A stretch of DNA of 64,000 nucleotides from Chaenocephalus aceratus (GCA_023974075.1 JAMFTG010000209.1:132501-196500), one strand, 5' to 3'; positions 1-11,042 are shown, counted from the stretch's first letter. Notes: generated by a model from the sequence alone, not told the origin. Translations and numbers: made by a program.

Positions 1-86
1 TGAAAAGTAGTCGTTGTGCAGATTGGTCCATTTCAGAATAATATATATGATATGTTTCTAAAGATTGATCATGAAAGTGTTCTCAA

Positions 87-290
87 AGCTGGTGAAGGTG
101 CAGCTAGTCTGAAGTACTTTGTAGACTGCAGGGTTAGCTGGTGAAGGTGGCAGCTAGTCTGAATGGCTTTGTAGACTGCAGGGTAGCTGGTGAAGGTGCA
201 GCTAGTCTGAAGTACTTTGTAGACTGCAGGGTAGCTGGTGAAGGTGCAGCTAGTCTGAAGTACTTGTAGACTGCAGGGTAGCTGGTGGAT
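87..290. repeat. 48-bp tandem repeat, about 4 copies
   Basis: Four adjacent copies of a unit starting agctggtgaaggtgcagcta and ending gactgcagggt, 47-50 bp each, with small indels. It is intronic, downstream of exon h, with no coding sign. Confidence 0.85.
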
Positions 291-516
291 TTACTCCAGG
301 TGGAACTAAAGTCTGATTCAACACTTGATTAGATTTCACATCATTCATCCACATCTGTGAAGTAACTAAAGGTATTAAATACATGTAGTGGAGTACAAGT
401 ACACAGTAGCAGAATTTGAGTTGCTTACAATCAATGGAAAGTACTGCACGAGTGCTACAAAATAAAAGGATGTGAGCAGATGGCAAAAAACAACATGCAG
501 CCGCACACGCACGCAC

Positions 517-518
<2 letters not shown>

Positions 519-611
<93 letters not shown>
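519..611. repeat. (CA)n microsatellite
   Basis: About 46 uninterrupted CA dinucleotides, preceded by an imperfect cacacgcacgcac lead-in. Open frames across it (His-Thr or Cys-Val repeats) are artefacts. Confidence 0.97.
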
Positions 612-614
<3 letters not shown>

Positions 615-1126
615 TGTTCATCTCTCCCCTCTAAGTGGCTCAGCAGCAGAAGGCCTCCTTATCGCAGGCGTGACAATCGGCCATATTTAATCCTCTGAGG
701 ATCATAATTAGGTTTGCACACGTCCCTTTTCAGCGCCGTTTTGCTTGCCGATTTTCCCCATTACTACGCCTTTCACGTCTGACCCTGCGTTAGTCCCTCA
801 CAACTGTGACTCGTGTCCCCGCCCTGCAGGGATTGGGCGTCTTTAAAGTGTTTTGATTTGTGTCACACAGCAGCATTGAGTACATGAGGCTATTACTAGT
901 CTAAGCTTCTCTTGTAGAAATCTAAAGACCAGGCCAAACATGTGGCGTAGCTTAAGTGTCTTTACAAAGTATATAGTATAGAAAAAATCTGTGTGTGCAA
1001 AGGCTACAATTCCAAAGTTCCCACTCGCGCTTCTATTGGCTAGCGTTCCAACACATTGTACGTGATAGGCTAAGGGGCGGGACATCTCTTATCGGTTGAC
1101 CAATCACAACAGAGCCGGCCAGGTAA
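612..1126. other. intronic sequence ending in a dispersed repeat (family C)
   Basis: No gene is seen. From about 1000 to 1126 the sequence (attggctagcgttccaacac, then gtgataggctaaggggcggg, then gttgaccaatcacaacag) recurs near 43400-43700 and 63610-63806, so it belongs to a dispersed repeat family. Satellite A starts where this copy ends. Confidence 0.6.
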
Positions 1127-3239
1127 CCAATGTAGAGACGCTACATACTGATATACACCTGAACAGCAGCAGGAGAGGACTCTTTAAAGTAGAGACACTA
1201 CATACTGATATACACCTGAACATCAGCAGGAGAGGACTCTTTAAAGTAGAGACACTACATACTGATATACACCTGAACATCAGCAGGAGAGGACTCTTTA
1301 AAGTAGAGACACTACATACTGATATACACCTGAACATCAGCAGGAGAGGACTCTTTAAAGTAGAGACACTACATACTGATATACACCTGAACATCAGCAG
1401 GGGAGGACTCTTTAAAGTAGAGACACTACATACTGATATACACCTGAACATCAGCAGGAGAGGACTCTTTAAAGTAGAGACACTACATACTGATATACAC
1501 CTGAACATCAGCAGGAGAGGACTCTTTAAAGTAGAGACACTACACTGATATACACCTGAACATCAGCAGGAGAGGACTCTTTAAAGTAGAGACACTACAT
1601 ACTGATATACACCTGAACATCAGCAGGAGAGGACTCTTTAAAGTAGAGACACTACATTACTGATATACACCTGAACATCAGCAGGAGAGGACTCTTTAAA
1701 GTAGAGGCACTACATACTGATATACACCTGGACATCAGCAGGAGAGGACTCTTTAAAGTAGAGGACACTACGTACTGATATAGACCTGAACATCAGCAGG
1801 AGAGGACTCTTTAAAGTAGAGACACTACATACTGATATACACCTGAACATCAGCAGGAGAGGACTCTTTAAAGTAGAGACACTACATACTGATATACACC
1901 TGAACATCAGCAGGAGAGGACTCTTTAAAGTAGAGACACTACATACTGATATACACCTGAACATCAGCAGGAGAGGACTCTTTAAAGTAGAGACACTACA
2001 TACTGATATACACCTGAACATCAGCAGGAGAGGACTCTTTAAAGTAGAGACACTACATACTGATATACACCTGAACATCAGCAGGAGAGGACTCTTTAAA
2101 GTAGAGACACTACATACTGATATACACCTGAACATCAGCAGGAGAGGACTCTTTAAAGTAGAGACACTACATACTGATATACACCTGAACATCAGCAGGA
2201 GAGGACTCTTTAAAGTAGAGACACTACACTGATATACACCTGAACATCAGCAGGAGAGGACTCTTTAAAGTAGAGACACTACATACTGATATACACCTGA
2301 ACATCAGCAGGAGAGGACTCTTTAAAGTAGAGACACTACATACTGATATACACCTGAACATCAGCAGGAGAGGACTCTTTAAAGTAGAGGCACTACATAC
2401 TGATATACACCTGGACATCAGCAGGAGAGGACTCTTTAAGTAGAGACACTACATACTGATATACACCTGGACATCAGCAGGAGAGGACTCTTTAAAGTAG
2501 AGACACTACACACTGATATACACCTGAACATCAGCAGGAGAGGACTCTTTAAAGTAGAGACACTACATACTGATATACACCTGAACATCAGCAGGAGGGG
2601 ACTCTTTAAAGTAGAGACACTACATACTGATATACACCTGAACATCAGCAGGAGGGGACTCTTTAAAGTAGAGACACTACATACTGATATACACCTGAAC
2701 ATCAGCAGGAGAGGACTCTTTAAAGTAGAGACACTACATACTGATATACACCTGAACATCAGCAGGAGAGGACTCTTTAAAGTAGAGACACTACATACTG
2801 ATATACACCTGAACATCAGCAGGAGAGGACTCTTTAAAGTAGAGACACTACATACTGATATACACCTGAACATCAGCAGGGGAGGACTCTTTAAAGTAGA
2901 GACACTACATACTGATATACACCTGAACATCAGCAGGAGAGGACTCTTTAAAGTAGAGACACTACATACTGATATACACCTGAACATCAGCAGGAGAGGA
3001 CTCTTTAAAGTAGAGACACTACATACTGATATACACCTGAACATCAGCAGGAGAGGACTCTTTAAAGTAGAGACACTACATACTGATATACACCTGAACA
3101 TCAGCAGGAGAGGACTCTTTAAAGTAGAGACACTACATACTGATATACACCTGAACATCAGCAGGAGAGGACTCTTTAAAGTAGAGACACTACATAATGA
3201 TATACACCTGAACATCAGCAGGAGAGGACTCTTTAAAGT
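1127..3239 (+). repeat. satellite A, 57-bp tandem array, about 37 copies
   Basis: Tandem 57-bp units beginning gtagagacactacatactga, continuing tatacacctgaacatcagca and ending ggactctttaaa. Units are almost identical, with rare changes (gagggg, cacctggac, short deletions at 1542, 2226 and 2436). The 57-bp period is a multiple of three, so open frames of 19-residue repeats arise on both strands and should not be called genes. The same satellite occurs inverted at 18505-19794. The near-identity of units suggests recent expansion or active homogenisation. Confidence 0.95.
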
Positions 3240-4005
3240 ACCCTATAGCCACAGCACAGCACACACAGCCACATAAAAAGCACACTTCAAATGAGACGGA
3301 GTAATGTAAAGTAATGGAGTAAATAAAAAGCAGATGTTTTGTACCTCAGTCCCTTTTTGGGGAGCGTGTTTCTGTCAAGAGGCATGCTGTCAAAACACAG
3401 AGCATGAGTGGATTAGATGACATAAAAACACTTTGGTCACATTTCAAAAACACATACACAAAGACATAAGCAATGAACACAACAAAAACACGTCTAATGC
3501 AACACAGGCCAATTTAAATATCAACTCGAAAGATATATATATGGTCGTGGACAACCTGGAACAAAGACTTTCAATGGACTAAATATTGTGTAGGAATTCC
3601 TCCGGCATGGTTTTGGACCAACAGTCTGTTATTGAACATTAAGTCTGTGTCTGAAACCACGCATTGCTCACTATGTAGTCCACTCTGTAGTGCTGTCCAC
3701 ATGTCAGACGTATTAAACCCTAAGTATCCCACAATGCATCGTAAAAAATCGATGTTCCCTACCTGAGCATTTGAATCCATTACGGTGAATGAAACACCGC
3801 CGACAGTAGATGTAGCTAAACACTAGTTTGAATTAATTCACATCGGTTGTTACATTTCCACCGTAGACATGGACAGCGCGTTCCCCTGTGGTGATCTGAA
3901 CACTTCTTCCACCGCAGGGTTTCCCGAAGTGAAACGGGAAATGCAACTTGGCGGGCCGGTGAGTCGACCAGCAGCCTCCTCTGCTTTATGTCTGTTCTCT
4001 TACTG
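3240..4005. other. intronic, no gene seen
   Basis: AT-rich non-repetitive sequence. A short stretch at 3690-3760 (aaaccctaagtatcccacaa) looks like transposon-derived sequence but could not be bounded. No exon with navigator wording was found. Confidence 0.5.
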
Positions 4006-4514
4006 CAGGGGTGTCAAACTCGAGGCCCGGGGGCCACATTCGGCCCGCGACTTCATTTTATGTGGCCCCACAAGAGCTTGCAAAGAATATAATATGTTTA
4101 TTATACGGTTACATGCTACAGAAGCACGTTGCCCATAAACTACATGTCCCACAATGCATCTCAAATATGACTTTTTCTCAGAATTTGCCTTTTTTCATAG
4201 AATTCCTTTTTCTCAGAATTAGATTTTTATTTCAAAATGTCACTTCTATTTCTTTTTTCTCCAGAATTTGGCTTTTCTTTTTAAATCATTTTGGGACATA
4301 CGCACTGAAAAGACATTTTCAGACGTAATTATGAAGTTATTACCCTATCCGATGATAATCCAATGCAGAGGCAATGATGTAATATAATACATTATTTTAT
4401 ATATATGATATATTTATATATGTATTTTTATATCGTCTTAAAGTTACAACCGGCCCTTTGAGTGTAACCATAATGCTGATGTGGCCCGCGATGAAATTGA
4501 GTTTGACATCCCTG
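4006..4514. mobile_element. non-autonomous hAT-type element with perfect 8-bp target duplication
   Basis: Termini caggggtgtcaaactcgagg and gagtttgacatccctg are inverted repeats of the Charlie-like hAT class. The 8-bp direct repeat tcttactg flanks both ends exactly (3998-4005 and 4515-4522). The interior holds ggcccgcg motifs near both ends and an AT-rich middle, with no transposase. The element is 509 bp and its right end lies 50 nt from exon h, on the donor side. Confidence 0.92.
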
Positions 4515-4563
4515 TCTTACTGTATGAAACAATGATCCACACATCCCCTCCCCGGCTACTCAC

Positions 4564-4956
4564 CCCTCGGACAAGGTGGACTTGACGCTTCCGGTGCGAG
4601 CCACCTTGTGCCCCAGCGGCAGGTCGATGGACTCGATGGAGCTGGCCGTCAGACTGCTCATGCTCTGGCAGCTCAGAGTGTCCTTACTGCCCTGCGAGGA
4701 GCCGCATGTGGGCCAGGGCCGAGCGTTGGAGGGCAGCGAGAGGCCGGACGCGGGGCTGGAGGCGGGGGACTCGCTGCACAGATCGGGGGTTTTCCCGTAG
4801 AGCGGACTGCTGCCTCCGCTGAGACCCCCGGCGCTGCCCAGACTCCCCGAGGAGGGCGAGTCCAGACTGCCCTGCCTCCCCAGCACCGACGGGCACTTTC
4901 CAGAGTCAGGGGTGCCCGGAGAACTGGCCTTGCTGCTGGCTTTGGTGCCAAACAAT
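4564..4956 (-). CDS. nav3: nav3 exon h (most 3' exon in window)
   Basis: This 393-nt exon has an acceptor cccctcccccag ending at 4957 and an optimal donor GG|gtgagt at 4563. It completes Arg and reads LFGTKASSKASSPGTPDSGK, RQGSLDSPSSGSLGSAGGLS, GGSSPLYGKTPDLCSESPAS, SKDTLSCQSMSSLTASSIES, IDLPLGHKVARTGSVKSTLS and E, then leaves GG. The RQGSL.SPSSG, SAGGLSG.SSPL, SKDT..QSM.SL and ESIDLPL blocks keep the NAV3 order. The exon is about 60% Ser/Gly/Pro/Leu and likely disordered, with many SP and RxxS sites suited to phosphorylation. The following exon lies outside the window to the left. Confidence 0.92.
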
Positions 4957-5124
4957 CTGGGGGAGGGGTATCGAGAGAGGAGGTGAGGAGGGAGTTAGAG
5001 AAAGCTCAAAAGAAAGGGAGAGGGGAGAAGTGGAACTCAGGAAGGGGGACAGGTGAGGGGAAGGTATGAGGGGAGGAGGGGGGGGGAGGCGGCGGCAACG
5101 CAGAAAGGGCCCAAAGGGGAGCAA

Positions 5125-5846
5125 GAAAGGACCGACCGAGCGATCGAGCTAGCCAGCGAGCGAGCCAGCGACCGATCGAGCGAGGACCCAGCGAGCGAGC
5201 GACCGACCGACCCAGCGACCGACCTACCGACCGCCTACCGACCGACCGACCTACCGACCCAGCGAGAGCGACCCAGCGACCGACCCCGACCTATACCCAG
5301 CTAGATCTAGCTAGCGAGCTATCGAGTCTCTATCGGCCCTACCGACCTACCGACCGACCCCGCGCCAGCGACCGACCACCGACCGACCTACCGACCTACC
5401 TACCTACCTACCTACCGACCTACCCACCTACCCATCTACCTACTACCTACCGACCTACCTACCGAGCTATCTAGCGACCCACCTACCTACCGACCTACCT
5501 ACCTACCTACCTACCTACCCGACCTACCTACCTATCTACCCATCTAGCTATCTGCCTACCGCCTACCTACCTACCTACCGACCTACCTACCGCCTACCTA
5601 CCTACCTATCTATCCATCGTATCGAGCTACCTACCTCTACCTACCTACCTACCTACCTACTACCTACCTACCTACCTACCTACCTATCCATCTACCTATC
5701 CATCTACCTACCTACCTACCTACCTACCTACCTACCTACCTACCTACCTACCTACCCATCTACCTATCCATCTACCTATCCATCTACCTATCCATCTACC
5801 TACCTACCTACCTACCTACCTACCTACCTACCTACCTACCTACCTA
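5125..5846. repeat. (CCGA)n/(CCTA)n tetranucleotide array
   Basis: About 720 bp of tetranucleotides that drift from accgaccgagcgagcg on the left to nearly pure (CCTA)n on the right, with ccatctacctat interruptions. It lies in the intron upstream of exon h, about 170 bp from the acceptor. The gradient suggests repeated slippage from a CCGA to a CCTA core. Confidence 0.92.
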
Positions 5847-6340
5847 CAAACTCAAGGTTCAGTGCACTTTATTGAAAAACAGACATTTAGGCCCCATTCC
5901 AAACCGACCCTTGACACCTTCTGCCAAACAATCTGAGATAGGGAGTATAGAGAAGAGGGTGAGGAAAGGTTTTAGAGAAAAGCTCAAAAGAAAGTTGATA
6001 GGTGAGAATGTGGTACTTTGAGGAAGTGCATTACATTGAGGTGAACTACATATGGTGTTGTGTTACTGCATTGAATCTTATGGCCCCATTCCAAACCGAC
6101 CCCTGACACCTTCTCCCTCCCAAACACATTTACCTCTCGAAGCCAACTCATCACAGCTCGCTAATTTGCATCCACACATCTGCTTTCACAGCTTTGCCCG
6201 TTTCAACGCCGTGACTCTGAAGCACCTCACATGTTTCCTCTCGCTCACATGCTCACTGTTGGAAAATACTGAATGTCCTCTTCCAGTGAAGGACACTGCT
6301 CAGGAACTAGTATGTAGTGACTGCTTCCATTCTGGAGAGG
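5847..6340. other. intronic, with a short internal duplication
   Basis: The phrase ggccccattccaaaccgacc occurs at 5890 and at 6081, each followed by tgacaccttct, so a ~190-bp segment is duplicated. No gene is seen. Confidence 0.55.
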
Positions 6341-7290
6341 ATCACAGATACATGGATCCTGAGATTGAAGATCAAGCCGGGGACGATTATTAACATGTTT
6401 AAATATTCAGAAAGTCCGGATTTTGAGAAAAAGTTTGATTTTTTGGATTTTGAGAAAATATAAATTTTGAGGAAAAAGTGAAATTTTGAGAAAAAGTGAA
6501 ATTTTTGAGAAAAACACAGAATTTTGAGAAAAAGTCATAATGTAGAGATTTTGAGAAAAAGTCCGAATTTTGAGAAAAATACAGAATTTTGAGAAAAAGT
6601 CATAATTTAGAGATTTTGAGAAAAAGTCAGAATTTGAGAAAAATATAGAATTTGAGAAAAAGTCAGGAACTAGTTGATGCTCTGTATGTGATGACTACTT
6701 AAATACATGGATCCTGAGATTGAAGATCAAGCCGGGGACTATTATTAACATGTTTAAATATTCAGAAAGTCCGGATTTTGAGAAAAAGTTAGATTTTTTG
6801 GATTTTGAGAAAAATATAGAATTTTGAGAAAAGTGAAATTTTTGAGAAAAGTGAAATTTTTGAGAAAAAGTCAGAATTTTGAGAAAAAGTCATAATTTAG
6901 AGATTTTGAGAAAAAGTCAAAATTTTGAGAAAAAGTCAGGAACTAGTTGATGCTCTGTATGTGATGACTACTTAAATACATGGATCCTGAGATGAAGATC
7001 AAGCCGGGGACTATTATTAACATGTTTAAATATTCAGAAAGTCCGGATTTTGAGAAAAAGTTAGATTTTTTGGATTTTGAGAAAAATATAGAATTTTGAG
7101 AAAAAGTTAGATTTTTGAGAAAAATACAACATTTTGAGAAAAAGTCATAATTTAGAGATTTTGAGAAAACGTCAGAATTTTAAGGAAAATATAGAATTTT
7201 GAGAAAAAGTCAGGAACTAGTTGATGCTCTGTATGTGATGACTACTTAAATACATGGATCCTGAGGTTGAAGCTCAAGCCGGGGACGAGT
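6341..7290. repeat. tandem ~272-bp repeat with internal (ttttgagaaaaagt)n
   Basis: The landmark atcaagccgggga occurs near 6371, 6726 and 6998, with a variant near 7272, giving unit lengths of about 355, 272 and 274 bp. Each unit contains several ttttgagaaaaagtc sub-repeats. It is AT-rich and not coding. Confidence 0.85.
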
Positions 7291-7784
7291 GAGATTCTTC
7301 TAACATAATTCCAACACTCACAAAGCCCACTACTCACATCACGCCATAGCAGTCACATTCAAAACATCTTGAGGGAAATTAAGCTGAAAACATGCAGATA
7401 AAACGTGTCGGTTTGACAGATTTGATGGGATGGAAGTTCGGTCACGGTCAGGGAGTGCATACAAAAATCCTGTTTCCTGTCGGTTCTGATCAACACGGAT
7501 AATCTGGATGTGCACGCCAAGAAAAAGAAGCCATCACGACTTCATCTTCAGGGTAAGACTATATTCCATGTGCAGGGGTTTATCACCAATACCAGGAATC
7601 AATGTGAGAGCAGCTGAAGTTAAATCAATCAAGCTTTCTCTAAAGGGGATACAACTTGATTTATAGGGTCTTAAAACTCATTTGGTGCATTCAAACATAT
7701 CGACATTTGCTGATGACATTAAAGTGTTCCTCGTTAATGTGACCACTGCAAGAAATGCTTAATACATATTGTTTTGCGTCTGAC

Positions 7785-7993
7785 CTGCGGAAAGTAGGAG
7801 AAGCGATGTCTGGGTACTTGGATCCCGGCTGTCTGAGTCCTGATTGGCTCGTTGAGGTTGCGGTTGGGCTGGATTTTGGGCAAGGGGACAGTCCTGCGTC
7901 CGGATCGGACACGCCCACTTTCTCCTTGTCCGTCTGGTTGATCGTGACGGGACTCGATCTCTCCGAGGTCACTTTCCCTTCCCTTCGTTTGGC
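7785..7993 (-). CDS. nav3: nav3 exon g
   Basis: This 209-nt exon has an acceptor ctctgtacacag ending at 7994 and a donor AG|gtcaga at 7784. It starts in phase 0 with AKRREGKVTSERSSPVTINQ, then TDKEKVGVSDPDAG, PKSSPTATSTSQSGLRQPGS and KYPDIASPTFR, and leaves AG, which becomes Arg with exon h. SSPVT.NQTDKEK and LRQPGSKYPDIASPTFRR are strongly NAV3-like in my recollection. The acceptor's pyrimidine-rich tract (cccacctctg) is itself the terminal repeat of the hAT-like element that fills the preceding intron. Confidence 0.92.
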
Positions 7994-8000
7994 CTGTGTA

Positions 8001-8999
8001 CAGAGGTGGGAAGTAGTGGAGTACAAATACTTCATTACCGTACTTAAGTACATGTTTCTGGTATCAGTACTTTACTACGACGACTTTTTACATTTACTTC
8101 TTACATGTTGAACCCAAATACCTGTACTTTCTACTTCTTACATGTTGAACCCAAATACCTGTACTTTCTACTTCTCACATGTTTAACCCAAATACCTGTA
8201 CTTTCTACTTCTCACATGTTGAACCCAAATACCTGTACTTTCTACTTCTTACATGTTGAACTCAAATACCTGAACTTCTAATTCTTACATGTTGAACTCA
8301 AATACCGTACTTTCTAACTTCTTACATGTTGAACCCAAATACCTGTACTTTCTACTTCTTACATGTTGAAACCCAAATACCTGTACTTTCTACTTCTCAC
8401 ATGTTTAACCCAAATACCTGTACTTTCTACTTCTTACATGTGAACACAAATACCTGTACTTTCTACTTCTTACATATGAACTCAAATACCTGTACTTTCT
8501 ACTTCTCACATGTTGAACTCAAATACCTGTACTTTTACTTCTTACATGTTGAATCAAATACTCTATGTTGAACTCAAATACTGTACTCTACTCTTACATG
8601 TTGAACTCAAATACCTGTACTTTCTACTTCTTACATGTTGAACTCAAATACCTGTACTTTCTACTTCTTACATGTTGAACTCAAATACCTGTACTTTTCT
8701 ACTTCTTACATGTTGAAACCAAAATACCTGTACTTTCTACTTCTTACATGTTGAACTCAAATACCTGTACTTTCTACTTCTTACATGTTGAACTCAAATA
8801 CCTGTACTTTCTACTTCTTACATGTTGAACTCAAATACCTGTACTTTCTACTTCTTCTTTTACTTAAGGACATTTCAAAGCCTCTTTACTTTTACTTGAG
8901 TAAAGAAGTTTTAGTCAGTACTTCTACATTTACCAGAGTATTTTTAAACACGGTACTTCTACTTGAGTAAAGGATGTGTGTGTAGGTCTGCCCTCTCTA
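8001..8999. mobile_element. hAT-like element D1 with satellite D inside; fills the exon f-g intron
   Basis: The left terminus is cagaggtgggaagtagtgga at 8001. The right terminus (read on the minus strand) is tagagagggcagacctacac, which shares agagagggca and the following acacacatccttt with the left end of the D2 copy at 17146. It contains satellite D (8095-8860) and tracts of acttgagtaaag typical of this family. Flanks are cctgtgta (7993-8000) and cctgattc (9000-9007), 5/8 identical. The element accounts for 999 of the 1,007 intron bases. It has no coding capacity of its own. Confidence 0.75.
8095..8860 (+). repeat. satellite D, 37-bp tandem array, about 21 copies
   Basis: Units of ttacatgttgaactcaaata followed by cctgtactttctacttc, with indels and aaccc/aactc/aacac variants. 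It is the same satellite as at 17345-17770 and 46290-49661, which are in reverse orientation. The units here are the most degenerate of the three arrays. Confidence 0.93.
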
Positions 9000-9000
9000 C

Positions 9001-9504
9001 CTGATTCGCTGCTGCTGACTTTCCAGTGGCGTTAGAGTCGATGCTCGTGGAGCTGGATCGATGTCCGCCTCGCCCCGCCGACACAGAACTGGAGGATTTG
9101 GCCGGTCTGGGCAACGACCGGTACTGAAGGCTCAGTTTTTGATCCGCTACAGCTGAGCAGAACGTCGTTTTCATCCTCGGGCTGAGATCCATCCAGGCTG
9201 GTTTTACGCCCTCCGCCGATAACGGGGCCTTTTCCGATGCCAGCGGATGATTTGGGAGCTTTTCCCAGCGTGGCCGACCCACTGGAGAGCGTGGCGCCAC
9301 TGGAGGTTATTAGAGCACCGGCAGGAACGGGGATCTTCTTGTATCCGAAGGAGGCGGTGGTGGTCGGGCGTCCGATTCCAGAGGGAGGTTTCTTCCCTTC
9401 GTCTCCACTGCTCTTCCCAGCGTCTGAGGGCGAGCGCTGGATGGCGGCCGAACTCTTGGAAGGAGACTTCCCCTTCTCTGAAGCCTTAGCATCGTCCGTT
9501 TTTC
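9001..9504 (-). CDS. nav3: nav3 exon f, carrying a frameshift
   Basis: This 504-nt exon has an acceptor ttctgacag ending at 9505 and a donor CAG|gtagag at 9000. It completes Gly and reads KTDDAKASEKGKSPSKSS, RSPSDAGKSSGDEGKKPPSG, SFGYKKIPVPAGALITSSGA, GRKTSLDGSQPEDENDVLLS, up to SCSGSKT. It then needs a change of frame to continue with LSLQYRSLPRPAKSS, RGGHRSSSTSIDSNATGKSA and AANQ. Both halves match navigators closely. The lesion is one extra base in a run of five A on the sense strand (9140-9136): with four A the frame is continuous and the exon phases fit. The length, 504 instead of 503, says the same. A homopolymer error in the assembly is the simplest reading; a real null allele is possible. 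Confidence 0.9.
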
Positions 9505-9629
9505 CTGTCAGAATCAGACACAGCTGTATTAGGTTGAGGAGGTTTACACATCTGTGGGATTGTGGCATTTTCTTTGCATATTCTTTCCCACCCTTTTTCC
9601 TTCAAAGAAACAAATCAACGAGACGTTTA

Positions 9630-9925
9630 AGCACTCTTCATGCTAAGTGTACCTCTAAGTTCTACATAGCAACTTTCTATTTCTATTCTATTCTATTTTT
9701 GCTTGCACTATTTTATCTGTTTTATTGTGTTGCACTGTTGGAGGAGCCTGCGACCTAAGATATTCATGTGTACACTGTAGCTAATGGACACATGACAACA
9801 AAAGCCTTGAACCTTGAACCTTGAGCCTTGAACCTTGAACCTTGAGCCTTGAGCCTTGAACCTTGAACCTTGAGCCTTGAGCCTTGAGCCTTGAGCCTTG
9901 AGCCTTGAGCCTTGAGCCTTGAGCT
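9630..9925 (+). mobile_element. non-LTR retroposon 3' end with (CCTTGAA/CCTTGAG)n tail
   Basis: The sequence ggagcctgcgacctaagata ... acatgacaacaaaagccttg followed by about 17 heptanucleotides (ccttgaa, ccttgag) looks like the 3' end of a LINE or LINE-mobilised SINE of fish genomes, where short tandem tails are usual. The tail ends about 8 nt from the exon e donor. The family could not be named without a library search. Confidence 0.6.
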
Positions 9926-9930
9926 CCTAC

Positions 9931-10258
9931 CTGGTGTTTTGTGAGCAGCAGCGGAGCTACTCTTGGTCCTGGGGGGGGTGATCCCCACCTGGGCCGTCAT
10001 GCCCCTCCTCCACGAGCCCGTCTGGGACATCTGGGCGAGCGCGGCGGCTTTCTGCTCGGCGTCTTCGTACTGCTGGCCCTGGGTTTGAGAGGACGAGGAA
10101 GACGAGGAGGAGGAGGAGGAAGCCTTCCATCGAGAGGATCCTCCGCTGGCGTCCATGCTCGCCTCCAGCTCCTCCTCCACCTTCTTCAGGTCTTCGGCTC
10201 CGGCCCAGCTGCTGCTCACTTCCTGCTCGGCATGCTTCGATCTGCTGCCTTTCTGGGA
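9931..10258 (-). CDS. nav3: nav3 exon e
   Basis: This 328-nt exon has an acceptor tgactccaacag ending at 10259 and a donor G|gtagga at 9930. It begins in phase 0 with SQKGSRSKHAEQEVSSSWAG, continues AEDLKKVEEELEASMDASGG, a run of 11 serines, EDAEQKAAALAQMSQTGSWR, RGMTAQVGITPPRTKS, and ends KTP plus the first base of Gly. SQTGSWRRGM.AQ.G is diagnostic of the navigator family. The poly-Ser run is encoded by a GAG/GAC-rich plus-strand tract near 10088-10122 and is likely polymorphic. A heptanucleotide repeat, the tail of a retroposon, begins about 8 nt after the donor. Confidence 0.92.
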
Positions 10259-11040
10259 CTGTTGGAGTCAGAGAAAATACACGTGAAGATACAATACAAT
10301 ACTATTTTCTCCGTAAGAAAACACTGTGGAATACTTTTAGATATTCATTTTTATATTTGTGTGGAGAGCAGGACACTTTGGATTCATGATGGCCGAACTG
10401 TCCCCACATACGTCATGTCTTTTCCGAGTCACTTGCTTCAGAAGCGAGGCAAGAATCCTTCCTGGCATTTGGAAAATGAAGAGTGGAACAGGCGAGCAAG
10501 TGTGCGTCACACGAGAGGCCCTGCCTTACATTGTCCGCCACAGATTTGGGGAAATTGGTCCGTGCGCAAAGCATTGTGGGGATTTTAAGGCTGCGGAGTC
10601 TACACACGTGCAGCCTCGAGATTTCTCGCTACGACGAACGCCGGGCTCGGTAGAATTCCAAGTATGCTGGACATTGGAACAGTCCTTCGGCGGCACTCGA
10701 TGCTTGAAATTGAAATTCCTCGAAATTGAGAAACGCCCACTGATTGAAGTCAGAGAAATCAACAGAAGAAGACAGACGGGAAGTAAACACTAACAACGGT
10801 ATGAGCTCTGGTAATTTTTACAGACTGATAGACGGAAAAGAAAATAGAATAGATTTAGAAAGTTACAGAAAACAGAAAAATAAATCAGAAAAATGGTCAG
10901 ATTTAAATCAATATAATTATTTATAATCAATATTGTGAGACAGTTTGTTGGTTTAGTTAGTATGTAGTTATCCTGATTATCCCTCCAATGTCTGTATGTG
11001 AAGCTATCTTTGGTATCAACCACGTCCAGATCCCCTCCTG
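10259..11040. other. intronic, no gene seen
   Basis: Mixed-composition intron sequence. Around 10440-10790 are short stretches reminiscent of old transposons (ccttacattgtccgcc; gcattgtggggattttaagg), but neither ends nor coding sequence could be defined. Confidence 0.45.
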
Positions 11041-11041
11041 T

Positions 11042-11042
<1 letters not shown>

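Noticed and set aside
1127..3239. CRISPR array
   Set aside because: The tandem units are contiguous without unique spacers, and the genome is eukaryotic. The same applies to satellites B and D.
10085..10130. Frameshift or intron at the poly-Ser tract of exon e
   Set aside because: The frame is continuous on both sides, and the exon length fits the phase chain.
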